From Bacteroidaceae bacterium (lineage in GTDB: Bacteria; Bacteroidota; Bacteroidia; Bacteroidales; Bacteroidaceae), in assembly GCA_017516885.1 (NCBI GenBank), contig JAFXAR010000030.1, forward strand, positions 1 through 63,914: 63,914 nt of DNA. The letters are read 5' to 3'. Position numbers and translations under genes: made by a program. Below, in pieces: positions 25,412 through 33,935 of this stretch; position 1 is the first letter of the stretch, and each line of letters begins with the position of its first letter. A model generated the notes under the pieces. It did not search any database. It worked only from the letters and a program-made list of their open reading frames with translations, and was not told the DNA's origin.

Positions 25412-26708
25412 TGCAGCAAAACCGGCGCTTATAGAGAAACGCTATCTATTGCCGTTCATTTTGGTAACCTCGCTGTTTGCGCTATGGGGATTTGCCAATG
25501 ATATTACAAACCCTATGGTGGCTGCTTTCCAGACATTGATGGAATTGCCGGCATCCGAAGCTGCTCTTGTGCAGTTTGCCTTCTATGGCGGCTATGCTAC
25601 AATGGCTGTGCCTGCAGCGCTGTTTATACGCAAATACAGCTACAAAAGCGGAATTTTGCTGGGGCTTGCCCTCTATGCAGCAGGCGCATTTCTGTTTATT
25701 CCGGCCGCGCATTATCAGGAGTTCATGTTTTTCTGCCTTTCATTGTATATATTGACATTCGGGTTGGCATTCCTTGAAACTACGGCGAACCCGCTGATAT
25801 TGTCTTTGGGCGCAAAGGAGACTTCTACACGCCGCCTTAATCTTGCGCAGTCTTTCAATCCATTGGGCTCGCTTATGGGTATGGCAGTAGCATCGTTCGT
25901 TGTGTTGCCACAGCTGATTTCGGACAAGCGCGATGCTGCCGGAAAAATCATATTTGACAGTTTTAGCGAGGCAGAAAAGGCCGGTATACGCTTGCATGAC
26001 CTTGCTGTTATACGCGACCCGTATGTGGCTTTAGGTCTGGCAGTGCTTTTGGTGCTGGTTGTATTTCTCTGTACAAAGATTCCAAATCTCCAGGGCGAGA
26101 ACGCTGCCGCTGTAAGCAATAGGAGCACGCTGAAGAACCTGTGGAGCAATAAGGTCTACTGCTGCGGTGTCCTTGCACAGGTGTTTTATGTTGCCGCGCA
26201 GATAATGGTGTGGACTTTCATAATACAGTATGCCGATAATCTTGGCATTGACAAGGCTACTGCCCAGAGCTATAATATATGCGCTATGATAATGTTCCTT
26301 TGCAGCCGTTTCATCACAACTGCTCTTATGCGTTTTTTCAGTTCGCGCATGCTGCTTGCACTCTTTGGCTTTGGCGCTTGCTGTGCTACGCTCGGAACAA
26401 TATTTATCGTGGGGCTTCCCGGATTGTATTGCCTTGTTGCCATTAGCTTCTTCATGTCCCTTATGTTCCCCACAATTTATGGCATTGCATTGGAGAAGGT
26501 CGATGAGGAGGATACTACTCTTGGTGCGGCATTCTTGGTGATGGCTATTGTGGGCGGTGCGCTGATGCCGCCGCTTCAAGGCGCGGTCATAGACTGTGGC
26601 ACAGTAATGGGGATGCCGGCTGTCAATGTCTCTTTTGCCTTGCCTTTGTTATGTTTTGCGGTGGTGATGCTTTACGGAATTTTTACCTATCGCATATCTG
26701 AAAGATGA
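25401..26708 (+). CDS. fucP: L-fucose:H+ symporter permease
   Basis: 435 residues, MFS fold with 12 hydrophobic helices. FucP hallmarks are FALWGFANDITNPMVAAFQT near the start, LETTANPLILSLG and LNLAQSFNPLGS. It imports L-fucose across the inner membrane with protons. Its start lies within the mutarotase 3' end, so the pair is one operon. Together with fucI it gives uptake and isomerisation; the kinase and aldolase steps must be encoded elsewhere, or the pathway is partial. Confidence 0.95.
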   Translation: MKNSAAKPALIEKRYLLPFILVTSLFALWGFANDITNPMVAAFQTLMELPASEAALVQFAFYGGYATMAVPAALFIRKYSYKSGILLGLALYAAGAFLFIPAAHYQEFMFFCLSLYILTFGLAFLETTANPLILSLGAKETSTRRLNLAQSFNPLGSLMGMAVASFVVLPQLISDKRDAAGKIIFDSFSEAEKAGIRLHDLAVIRDPYVALGLAVLLVLVVFLCTKIPNLQGENAAAVSNRSTLKNLWSNKVYCCGVLAQVFYVAAQIMVWTFIIQYADNLGIDKATAQSYNICAMIMFLCSRFITTALMRFFSSRMLLALFGFGACCATLGTIFIVGLPGLYCLVAISFFMSLMFPTIYGIALEKVDEEDTTLGAAFLVMAIVGGALMPPLQGAVIDCGTVMGMPAVNVSFALPLLCFAVVMLYGIFTYRISER

Positions 26709-26745
26709 CTTTAACTGGCGCAGAGATACTGATGACACAGTTTTG

Positions 26746-26835
26746 ATAAGAAAATATTTTTTAGAGGTTTAAGCAGTTTCTAAATATCCTCTCAAACAGT
26801 TTCTAAAAATCTATTGGAAATTTAAACAGTTTCTT
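26746..26835 (+). repeat. Cluster of three family A end sequences
   Basis: GGTTTAAGCAGTTTCT (26767-26781 region), CTCAAACAGTTTCT (to 26803) and GGAAATTTAAACAGTTTCT (26816-26834) are successive degenerate copies of the 3' end of the element at 24742-25011, in the fucP-ruvX gap. They look like remnants of nested or tandem insertions. Confidence 0.6.
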
Positions 26836-26881
26836 AGATAGTTTATTGAAACAATAGGTATGCCGTTTCGTCTAAAATGAG

Positions 26882-26889
26882 TAAATTTG
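26882..26889 (+). promoter_or_regulatory. Bacteroidota -7 box (TAAATTTG) for ruvX operon
   Basis: A TAnnTTTG match 29 bp upstream of the ruvX ATG. Confidence 0.6.
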
Positions 26890-26917
26890 CAGGGAAATTT
26901 TGCGATAGATTATTTAT

Positions 26918-27334
26918 ATGGCGCGATTGCTTGCAATAGATTATGGAAAAAAGAGGACAGGGATTGCCGTGTCCGATGAAATGCAGATAATAGCCGGGGG
27001 ACTTACTACTGTGCCTACGACAGGGCTTGAGGCTTTCATCCTCTCTTATTTGCAGCGAGAGAGGGTGGAACGCATAATTGTTGGACTGCCAAAGCAGATG
27101 AACAATGAACCATCGGAGAATATGAGACGCATAGAACCGTTTGTGAACCGTTTGCGCAAGCTTTTGCCGGATATTCCTGTTGAGTATCACGACGAGCGCT
27201 TTACATCGGTGCTTGCCCAACGTGCGATAATTGATGCTGGAATAAAGAAGATGGCACGCCGCAATAAGGAACTTGTAGATGAGGTAAGCGCTACAATAAT
27301 CCTGCAGTCATATATGGAAAGTAAACGAATGTAA
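26918..27334 (+). CDS. ruvX: Putative Holliday junction resolvase RuvX/YqgF
   Basis: 138 residues, RNase H fold. AIDYGKKRTGIAVSD holds the first catalytic Asp, IIVGLPKQMNN the catalytic-Glu-equivalent strand, DERFTS the second acidic pair, and LVDEVSATIILQSYM the last Asp. The family nicks Holliday junctions in vitro and also acts in 16S rRNA processing. First gene of a tight ruvX-def-TPR operon (gaps 10 bp and a 4-bp overlap). Confidence 0.92.
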   Translation: MARLLAIDYGKKRTGIAVSDEMQIIAGGLTTVPTTGLEAFILSYLQRERVERIIVGLPKQMNNEPSENMRRIEPFVNRLRKLLPDIPVEYHDERFTSVLAQRAIIDAGIKKMARRNKELVDEVSATIILQSYMESKRM

Positions 27335-27344
27335 ATAAAATATT

Positions 27345-27902
27345 ATGATATTACCAATTTATTTGTACGGCCAGCCTGTACTCAGAAAAGTGTCGGAAGA
27401 TATAACTCCTGACTATCCGGAACTGAAATCTCTTATTGAGAACATGTTTGATACAATGCACCAGGCCGAAGGCATTGGCCTTGCTGCTCCGCAGATAGGT
27501 CTTGCTATCCGTTTGGTTGTGATTGACCTTGACCCGCTGTCGGAAGACCATCCCGAATTCAAGGATTACCGCAGGGTGTATATCAACGCGCATATAATTG
27601 AGACTTCTGACGAGACTGATGCTATGGAAGAGGGCTGCTTGAGCCTGCCTGGAATCCATGAAAAGGTTGTGCGCCCGTCGCGTATCCATGTGCAGTATCT
27701 TGACGAGAACTTTGTTGAGCATGACGAGTGGGTTGAAGGGTATCTTGCCCGTGTAATGCAGCATGAGTTCGACCACCTTGAGGGCAAGGTGTTTGCCGAC
27801 CGTCTCTCAATGCTCCGCCGCCAGATGAACAAGAACAGGCTGGGCAATCTGCTAAAAGGAAAAGTCGCTTGCAATTACAAGACTAAAAGAGCAATCCGAT
27901 GA
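27345..27902 (+). CDS. def: Peptide deformylase
   Basis: 185 residues. All three motifs are intact: GIGLAAPQIG, EGCLSLPG (metal-binding Cys) and QHEFDHLEG (HExxH metal site). It removes the N-formyl group from nascent proteins at the ribosome exit. The stop codon region overlaps the start of the following TPR gene by 4 bp (ATGA), giving translational coupling. Confidence 0.97.
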   Translation: MILPIYLYGQPVLRKVSEDITPDYPELKSLIENMFDTMHQAEGIGLAAPQIGLAIRLVVIDLDPLSEDHPEFKDYRRVYINAHIIETSDETDAMEEGCLSLPGIHEKVVRPSRIHVQYLDENFVEHDEWVEGYLARVMQHEFDHLEGKVFADRLSMLRRQMNKNRLGNLLKGKVACNYKTKRAIR

Positions 27903-29923
27903 TTCTGAAGAGGGCAATGGCCTCCCTTGTTGTGTTGTCCATGACGCTGCTGTGCAATGCGCAGCTGAATACAACGCGGGTAATGGAAATAGGGCGCAAC
28001 GCGCTCTATTTTGATGATTATGTGCTCTCAATAAAGTATTTTAACCAGGTAATAGACGCTAAGCCATTTTTGCACGAACCCTATTTCTTTCGTGCGCTGG
28101 CAAAGTATTATCTTGAGGATTACACAGGAGCGGAACAGGACCTTGATGTCGCAATAGAGAAGAATCCCTACATTTCCCGCAGTTATCATCTGCGCGGTCT
28201 TTGCCGTGCCAGCGCCAGCAATTTCAGTGATGCAGAGAGTGACCTTCGCATGGCCTTGCGCTTCAATCCAAGAAATAATGAGGTGTGGCAGAATCTTGGC
28301 GCTGTGGTTATGAAGCAGAAGGACTGGAAAAAGGCCGAAGGGGTGCTTGATTCCATGCTGGTTGTTTTTCCGCGCAATACAGCGGCGCGTCTTATGCGCA
28401 CCCAGCTTGCACTGAATGCCGGAGATACTCTCAAGGCAAGAAACATGGTGGAACAGACGCTGCTGTATGACAAGTTCTCGCCAGAGGTTTATGAGGCGCG
28501 TGCTATTATAAATATGGCAATGGGCAAGTATCAGGAGGCTGAAGCGGATTTTAATAAGTCGATAGACCTGATGCCTACACATAGTGGCGTTTATATAAAC
28601 CGCGCTTTTGCACGTTACAAGAGGCATAACTATAGCGGGGCAATGGAGGATTATAATACAGCGCTCCAGGTTGAGCCCGGAAACTTTACAGCACATTATA
28701 ACCGTGCCTTGCTCAAGGCTGAAACTGGTGACAACAACAGTGCAATTGAGGATTTTGACTGGGTGCTGATGATTGATGGGGACAATATGCTTGCCCGCTT
28801 CAACCGCGCCTTGCTGCGGGAAAAGACCGGCGATTACAAGGGGGCTGTAGAGGATTTTTCAATTGTGCTTGAGAATTATCCCGATTTTGAGTATGGGCGT
28901 ATATGCCGAAGTGCCGTGTACAGGAAAATGGGCAATGAGGCCGCAGCCTCTGCTGATGAAGAATGGCTCAAGCGAAAGCGGTTCTTTGCGGCTCTCAATG
29001 AAAAGGATGAGAGCTCGGCCGGCAGTGATTCTGCTGAGGATGAGGCCCGCAAGCGTTCCGATGAGAATATTCGCCGGTACAATGAGTTTATAGTCTCGTC
29101 TTCGGTGTCTGACGATAAGCAGTATGTTACTGAATATAGGGGAAAAATCCAAAACAGGAATGTGTATGTAGATATAGAGCCTCTGTTTGTGCTTACTTAC
29201 TACGAGGCCGGGCAGGAACTGGAATCTGCAGCCCAGTATTATCGCGGAGTGGAGGAGATTAACAGCCAGGGGCTTGGGATAAGGAAACTGTTGCTTACTA
29301 ATGACGAGCGTGCGCTTGCTTCGAATGAGGTGGAGAGGCATTTTCAAAGTATTGATGCTCTTTCAAAGGATATTGCCTCCGATTCCAAAGAGTGCAGTCC
29401 CCGCTTGCGCCGCGCCCTTGACTATTACCTTGTGCAGAATCTTGAAGAGGCAATGAAGGATGCTGACGCTGCTGTTGATATTGCACCCGATTCATGGACC
29501 TGTTATTTTATACGTTCTTTTTTGCGCTACAGATTGCTTGAGACGGAATATATGAACGAGAATGAAGATGAGGCCGCTCTAATGCCAAGACATTCGGCAG
29601 GATTGCCTGATATTGATTACCGTCTTGTAAAGAATGACCTTGACAGGGTAGTGGAACTGGCATCAGACTTTCCTCATGCTTATTACAACCGCGCCAATGT
29701 CTCAATAAAGCTCAGTGACTTTAAATCGGCTATAGTTGATTACACCAAGGCTATAGCCATTGATGAGCGTTTTGCCGAGGCTTATTTTAACAGAGGCCTT
29801 GCGCGTATATATACAGGAAACAGCGAAGAGGGCATTGCAGACCTTAGCAAGGCCGGGGAATTAGGCCTGTTCCATGCCTACAGCATTATCAAGCGTTTCA
29901 AGGCGCGTGCTGTAAATCAGTAA
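27899..29923 (+). CDS. Exported tetratricopeptide-repeat protein
   Basis: 674 residues. The signal peptide ends near LLCNAQ. At least eight TPRs lie in residues about 25-330 (e.g. HEPYFFRALAKYYLEDYTGAEQDLDVAIEKNP; VYINRAFARYKRHNYSGAMEDYNTALQ) and three more near the C-terminus (HAYYNRANVSIKLSDFKSAIVDYTKAI). A central charged, non-TPR region (about 355-500) contains 'YRGKIQNRNVYVDIEPLFVLTYY'. Common downstream of def in Bacteroidales; no specific function is known. Probably a periplasmic scaffold. It ends just before repeat fragments. Confidence 0.85.
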   Translation: MILKRAMASLVVLSMTLLCNAQLNTTRVMEIGRNALYFDDYVLSIKYFNQVIDAKPFLHEPYFFRALAKYYLEDYTGAEQDLDVAIEKNPYISRSYHLRGLCRASASNFSDAESDLRMALRFNPRNNEVWQNLGAVVMKQKDWKKAEGVLDSMLVVFPRNTAARLMRTQLALNAGDTLKARNMVEQTLLYDKFSPEVYEARAIINMAMGKYQEAEADFNKSIDLMPTHSGVYINRAFARYKRHNYSGAMEDYNTALQVEPGNFTAHYNRALLKAETGDNNSAIEDFDWVLMIDGDNMLARFNRALLREKTGDYKGAVEDFSIVLENYPDFEYGRICRSAVYRKMGNEAAASADEEWLKRKRFFAALNEKDESSAGSDSAEDEARKRSDENIRRYNEFIVSSSVSDDKQYVTEYRGKIQNRNVYVDIEPLFVLTYYEAGQELESAAQYYRGVEEINSQGLGIRKLLLTNDERALASNEVERHFQSIDALSKDIASDSKECSPRLRRALDYYLVQNLEEAMKDADAAVDIAPDSWTCYFIRSFLRYRLLETEYMNENEDEAALMPRHSAGLPDIDYRLVKNDLDRVVELASDFPHAYYNRANVSIKLSDFKSAIVDYTKAIAIDERFAEAYFNRGLARIYTGNSEEGIADLSKAGELGLFHAYSIIKRFKARAVNQ

Positions 29924-29925
29924 AT

Positions 29926-29976
29926 TAGAAACCCGCTTCTATAAGAAAATACTTTTTAGAAATTTAAACAGTTTCT
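29926..29976 (+). repeat. Family A 3'-end fragment
   Basis: CCGCTTCTATAAGAAAATAC... ending AAATTTAAACAGTTTCT parallels the last 45 bp of the element at 24742-25011. It abuts the full copy that starts at 29978. Confidence 0.7.
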
Positions 29977-29977
29977 A

Positions 29978-30165
29978 AGAAACTGTTTAAATTTATATCG
30001 CCAAATTTTTTATAGAGCAAGAATAGTATGTTTTTTTATTTTTTAAGGGCGCATAGCGGGCTATGCAACTGCAAAAAAGAAAGAAACAGGCATTTTTGAA
30101 TATAAAAAATGGCGAAACAAACAGTTTCAACAATAAAATTATTTTTAGAAATTTAAACAGTTTCT
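29978..30165 (+). mobile_element. Family A MITE-like element, copy 2 (188 bp, without the family B unit)
   Basis: 17-bp terminal inverted repeats AGAAACTGTTTAAATTT (29978-29994) and its complement (30149-30165). The interior matches copy 1, including the AGGGCGCATAGCGGGCTATG palindrome and the GAATATAAAAAATGG block. The last base of the element is the first base of the GH20 gene's stop codon (30165-30167), so it fills the space between two converging genes. Confidence 0.85.
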
Positions 30166-31802
30166 TAATCTCTCTTGATGATTTCAAAAGGAACTCTTAG
30201 ATTTACTCCGCTTTTCATCATGTCCATAATGTTTGGGAATATGCGTTTTGTAAAACTTTCCCATGAACGGTTATGCATGCTGCTCCAGCCGGCCTCGGCA
30301 ATGGCCATGCTGCGCGGGAATGCCATGTAGTTCAGGCGGTTGATGTCCTTTATGGCTTCGGCCCACAATGTGCCCATTACTCCCTGTATGTGTTCCTGCG
30401 CTGTTTGCGGCAGTCCGTATCCGGGGTCAAGGCTGTAGGTCTTTTCAAGCGTTGTCACCGGCATTCCCCAGTTGTTGAATTCCGGAAGGTCGCCGGGGTA
30501 TTGCGGGTAGTCGAGGTAGGCGTGCTCTCCAGGCGCCATTATGAGCTTGTGCCCATGCTTATGAGTAAGTTCTATGCATTTAGGGGTTAGTGCGTTGCGC
30601 CATGTGACAAGCGTGACGTCGGATGGGTAGGGGAATAGATATTCGTTTGCGGGAGGCCAAATGTTGTCAAGCTCGCACCATAGGATTGCCTCTTTGCCAT
30701 TTGCGCGCACTGTGTCAAGTATTTTTGCGAAGAATGGCTGCATTAGCTGTGAGGGATTCTCAAATCCGTATTCCTGCATCATCTTAGCGCATTCGCTGCA
30801 TTTTGCCCAATTCTCCTTAACAGCTGCTTCGTCACCGCCTAAATGTATCTTTTTTGAGGGAAACAGTGCTGCAACTTCTGTTATGATGTCGTTGTATATC
30901 TCATAGACCTCTTCGTTTGAGGCGCAAAGCATCATGTTTGTTGTTTTGCCAAGTTCCTTCTTGTGGCTGTGGCGGAAACTGCATCCTAGTTCGGGGTGCG
31001 CTGCAAGAATTGCCACGGAGTGCCCGGGGATGTCAAGCTCTGGAATTACTTCAATGCCTCGCTCCGCTGCGTATGCAATGATTTCCCTTATTTCCTCTTG
31101 GGTATAATAGCCGTTGTCAGGGCCCTGACTGCCTGCTCCTTGTTTGCGGAAGGCTCCCTTCTCGGTAAGTTCGGGGTGGCTCTTTATCTCTATGCGCCAT
31201 CCCTGGTCGTCTGTCAGATGCAGCTGAAGGACGTTGAACTTGAAGCGCGCCATTTGAGCGATGAAGAATTTAATCTCTTTTACCGGGATGAAGTGGCGTG
31301 CCGGGTCAAGCATTATTGCACGGAAGGAATATCGTGGGGCATCGTCAATTTCTATGTGCTCTATTTTTTGCAGGGCTGTGTTTGTGATGTCGCCAAGGAG
31401 TATCTGGTCAAGTGTTGCTATGCCGTAGAACAGTGCGCTTTTTGTGCTGCCGCTTATTGATATGCCGTCCTTGTTCACTTTGAGCGTGTAGTGCTCGCTG
31501 CCTTGCAATGTGCTGTCAATCAGAAGGCTTATTCTGTTCTTTTTCCTTTGTTTTGTGCAGGTTATGGGTTTAAGGCCTGTGCGCTTCAGTATGCAGCGTG
31601 AGAGTTCGTTGACAAGAAATGTGTCGCCGGGAATATTGCAGTATATTGCTGTACTTTCTTTCAGCTGGAATGTCTTGCCATCATGGCACAGTGTTATGCT
31701 CTCGGGTATAGGCATGAGTGCCGATGTATTGTTCTGTGCTGTTGCTTGCGTGCAGAGCAAAAGAGCAATAAGAATAACAGAGATAATGCGTGCGGCTTTC
31801 AT
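30165..31802 (-). CDS. Beta-N-acetylhexosaminidase (GH20)
   Basis: 545 residues. The signal peptide is MKAARIISVILIALLLCTQATA. A GH20b N-domain (about 30-160) precedes the TIM barrel: ARHFIPVKEIKFFIAQMA, HLTDDQGWRIEI, and HLGGDEAA with the catalytic Asp-Glu pair for substrate-assisted hydrolysis, then LWCELDN. It releases terminal GlcNAc/GalNAc from glycans, probably in the periplasm or at the surface. It lies 3 bp downstream of mltG and is presumably cotranscribed. With the fucose genes nearby it fits host- or mucin-glycan use (inference). Confidence 0.94.
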   Translation of the reverse strand: MKAARIISVILIALLLCTQATAQNNTSALMPIPESITLCHDGKTFQLKESTAIYCNIPGDTFLVNELSRCILKRTGLKPITCTKQRKKNRISLLIDSTLQGSEHYTLKVNKDGISISGSTKSALFYGIATLDQILLGDITNTALQKIEHIEIDDAPRYSFRAIMLDPARHFIPVKEIKFFIAQMARFKFNVLQLHLTDDQGWRIEIKSHPELTEKGAFRKQGAGSQGPDNGYYTQEEIREIIAYAAERGIEVIPELDIPGHSVAILAAHPELGCSFRHSHKKELGKTTNMMLCASNEEVYEIYNDIITEVAALFPSKKIHLGGDEAAVKENWAKCSECAKMMQEYGFENPSQLMQPFFAKILDTVRANGKEAILWCELDNIWPPANEYLFPYPSDVTLVTWRNALTPKCIELTHKHGHKLIMAPGEHAYLDYPQYPGDLPEFNNWGMPVTTLEKTYSLDPGYGLPQTAQEHIQGVMGTLWAEAIKDINRLNYMAFPRSMAIAEAGWSSMHNRSWESFTKRIFPNIMDMMKSGVNLRVPFEIIKRD

Positions 31803-31805
31803 TGG

Positions 31806-32849
31806 CTATTTCTTTATTTTGAGTTTGTTGAGTGCCTGGTGGTAACGGCGTGCATTTGCATTGTGCTCGCTGAGATTGCTTGAGAAGTTGTGCGTGCCTG
31901 ACAGGTCTTCCTTGGCGCACATGTAAAGGTAGTTGTGCTTCTCGTAGTTAAGCACGCTTTCAATGGCCTGCTTTGTGGGAATGCGTATGGGGCCCGGTGG
32001 CAATCCTTTATGTTTATATGTGTTGTAAGGCGATTCGGTCTCAAGGTCTTCTTTAAGTATGCGCTTGCGGGTTAGGTCGCCAATGGCAAATTTTACTGTT
32101 GGGTCGGCCTGGAGGAGCATGCCTTTCTTGAGCCTGTTTATGTAGAGGCCGGCAACTGTGGGCATTTCGCCTTTATTGTTCGTCTCTTCGTCTACAATGG
32201 AAGCTAGTGTTGCCACCTGTTCCGGCGTCATTCCTAAGGCTTCTGCCTTTGCCATGCGTTCTTTGTTCCAGAAATTGCGTCTCTCATTGGCTAATCTTGT
32301 CATAAGGGCATCAGGCGCTATGTCCCAATATACCTCGTATGTCTCGGGGATGAAAAATGAGTGAAGTGTTTCTTTTGTGTATCCTAATGTGCCGAAATAG
32401 GCCTGGTTGGTTGTGTATTTGCTGAGTTCTAAAGAGTCGAGCATAAGCTGCTTGCTTATTTCTCCCACAGCTTGCTGTATTGTTCTTGTTGAGGGGACGG
32501 TGAGCTTTACGGGTGTCTGCGTATTGCTGACAATGCGGTAATATATATCCTTCATTGTCTCGCCATTGTTTATGGCATATTTCCCGCTTCTTTTCTTTGC
32601 GTTAAAATTATTGTGCCTGGCAAAAATCATGAAGGCCTCCCTTGCTCTTTCCCCGGCAATGGATTCTATCTTCCTTGCTACACTTTCGGCATTGTCCTGC
32701 GGTTTTATGTAGATATATGCGATGCCGCCGGTATTATATTTCACAACTCTTGTTATATAGTATTTTTTCCCTGCAGTAAAGAAAACGGTTGCAGCAATGG
32801 CTGCAAGAAGGCAAAAAACTATAAGAATCCACTTTATTGCTTTTTTCAT
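31806..32849 (-). CDS. mltG: Endolytic murein transglycosylase MltG (YceG)
   Basis: 347 residues from the ATG at 32847-32849 (MKKAIKWILIVFCLLAAI), which gives the standard N-terminal membrane anchor. The upstream extension to 32924 is not family-like. A LysM-like domain is followed by the catalytic core: TLASIVDEETNNKGEMP aligns with SIIEKET of E. coli MltG and keeps the catalytic Glu. LYINRLKKGMLLQADPTV, PYNTYKHKGLPPGPI and THNFS complete the signature. It cuts nascent glycan strands in the periplasm. A TATCTTCG box on the minus strand lies at 32875-32882. Confidence 0.94.
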   Translation of the reverse strand: MKKAIKWILIVFCLLAAIAATVFFTAGKKYYITRVVKYNTGGIAYIYIKPQDNAESVARKIESIAGERAREAFMIFARHNNFNAKKRSGKYAINNGETMKDIYYRIVSNTQTPVKLTVPSTRTIQQAVGEISKQLMLDSLELSKYTTNQAYFGTLGYTKETLHSFFIPETYEVYWDIAPDALMTRLANERRNFWNKERMAKAEALGMTPEQVATLASIVDEETNNKGEMPTVAGLYINRLKKGMLLQADPTVKFAIGDLTRKRILKEDLETESPYNTYKHKGLPPGPIRIPTKQAIESVLNYEKHNYLYMCAKEDLSGTHNFSSNLSEHNANARRYHQALNKLKIKK

Positions 32850-32984
32850 TTGAATGTATTTTATAGCGTTTGCGCGAAGATAGTCCAATAATTCCAAATA
32901 ATCAAATGTAGTATTTGTTAACATCTGTCAACAAATGAAATGCCAGATTTTATGTGAAAATGTTTTTTTTATGCTTTAATTTCT

Positions 32985-32992
32985 TATCTTTG
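32985..32992 (+). promoter_or_regulatory. Bacteroidota -7 box (TATCTTTG) for the wza-wzc operon
   Basis: A perfect match 142 bp upstream of the wza-like ATG. A family A derivative (33019-33099) sits in the intervening leader. Confidence 0.6.
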
Positions 32993-33018
32993 CAAAATAT
33001 TTGGTGTAGAAGCATCTA

Positions 33019-33099
33019 GGAAACTGTTTGAATTTCTAAAAAACATTTTTCTTATAGAAACCGTATTGTTTGTGTCAGATATAAATTCAAACAGCTTCT
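33019..33099 (-). mobile_element. Internally deleted family A element (81 bp, inverted)
   Basis: Ends GAAACTGTTTGAATTT and AAATTCAAACAGCTTCT form the same terminal repeats. Read on the minus strand, the interior equals the 5' end (to ...TTATATC) joined directly to the 3' end (CAAACAATACGG...) of the element at 24742-25011. It lies between promoter and start codon of the export gene. Confidence 0.75.
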
Positions 33100-33133
33100 A
33101 AGTGTTAGCGAATAATTAAAGAATTGTAACTAT

Positions 33134-33928
33134 ATGAGCAAAAGAAATTTTCTATTGGTTGTGCTTGTGGCGATTTTGACAGCTACATCATGTACTTCTT
33201 ACAAGAAAGTCCCTTATTTGCAGAATAGCAGGGATTTTGATCCTAATGCCGTTCCGGCAGAGCAGTTTGAGGCAAAGATTATGCCGCAGGATTTGCTGAA
33301 TATAATTATTGTGAATCCGGATGATGTCTCTTCGTCAATGGCATACAATCTGACAGCTCCGTCTGATGTTAACAGAAGCTATTCTTTGACATCCCAGCCG
33401 GTTTTGCAAAATTATATTGTTGGAAATGACGGAACGGTCAATATCCCCAATGTGGGTTCTGTGAAAATAGCAGGCCTTACAATTTCTCAGGCGGAAAAAC
33501 TGATACTTGAGAAGGTGAAAGGCGCTTTCAAGGCTCTTCCGGCTGTTACAGTGCGTTTTGTCGATTTCAAAATATCTGTGCTGGGCGAGGTTTCTGCGCC
33601 GGGTTCATATACCGTGAAGAACGGAAAGGTTAATGTTCTGCAGGCGCTGGCACTGGCTCGCGACCTTACAATCTACGGCCAGCGTGAGAATGTGAAAATT
33701 ATACGCGAGAATGAGAACGGTAAAAGAGAAGTGTATGAAGTGAACTTGAACGATGCCAATATCCTGAATTCTCCGCATTTCTATTTGCAGCAGAATGATG
33801 TTGTGTATGTAACCCCGAATAAGTCAAAGGCGAAGAATTCTGATATAGGTTCTTCAACATCGCTTTGGTTCTCGGCCACATCAATACTTATATCTCTTAC
33901 TTCACTTATGTACAACATATTAAAATAG
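33134..33928 (+). CDS. Wza-like polysaccharide export outer-membrane lipoprotein
   Basis: 264 residues. The lipoprotein signal ends TATSC (Cys20). The Poly_export domain begins KIMPQDLLNIIIVNPDDV, with NYIVGNDGTVNIPNVGSVKIAGLTISQAEKLI, followed by an SLBB domain (ISVLGEVSAPGSYTVKNGKVNVLQALALA). A hydrophobic C-terminal segment (LWFSATSILISLTSLMYNIL) resembles the membrane-spanning helix of Wza. It forms the outer-membrane channel for capsule or EPS export. 7 bp before the tyrosine kinase gene. Confidence 0.92.
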   Translation: MSKRNFLLVVLVAILTATSCTSYKKVPYLQNSRDFDPNAVPAEQFEAKIMPQDLLNIIIVNPDDVSSSMAYNLTAPSDVNRSYSLTSQPVLQNYIVGNDGTVNIPNVGSVKIAGLTISQAEKLILEKVKGAFKALPAVTVRFVDFKISVLGEVSAPGSYTVKNGKVNVLQALALARDLTIYGQRENVKIIRENENGKREVYEVNLNDANILNSPHFYLQQNDVVYVTPNKSKAKNSDIGSSTSLWFSATSILISLTSLMYNILK

Positions 33929-33935
33929 AATTGAT

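Noticed and set aside
31806-32849. MltG with a lost catalytic glutamate (motif reads SIVDEET)
   Set aside because: Aligned to the SIIEKET motif of E. coli, the second glutamate, which I take as the catalytic one, is retained; the Asp occupies the first, less critical position.
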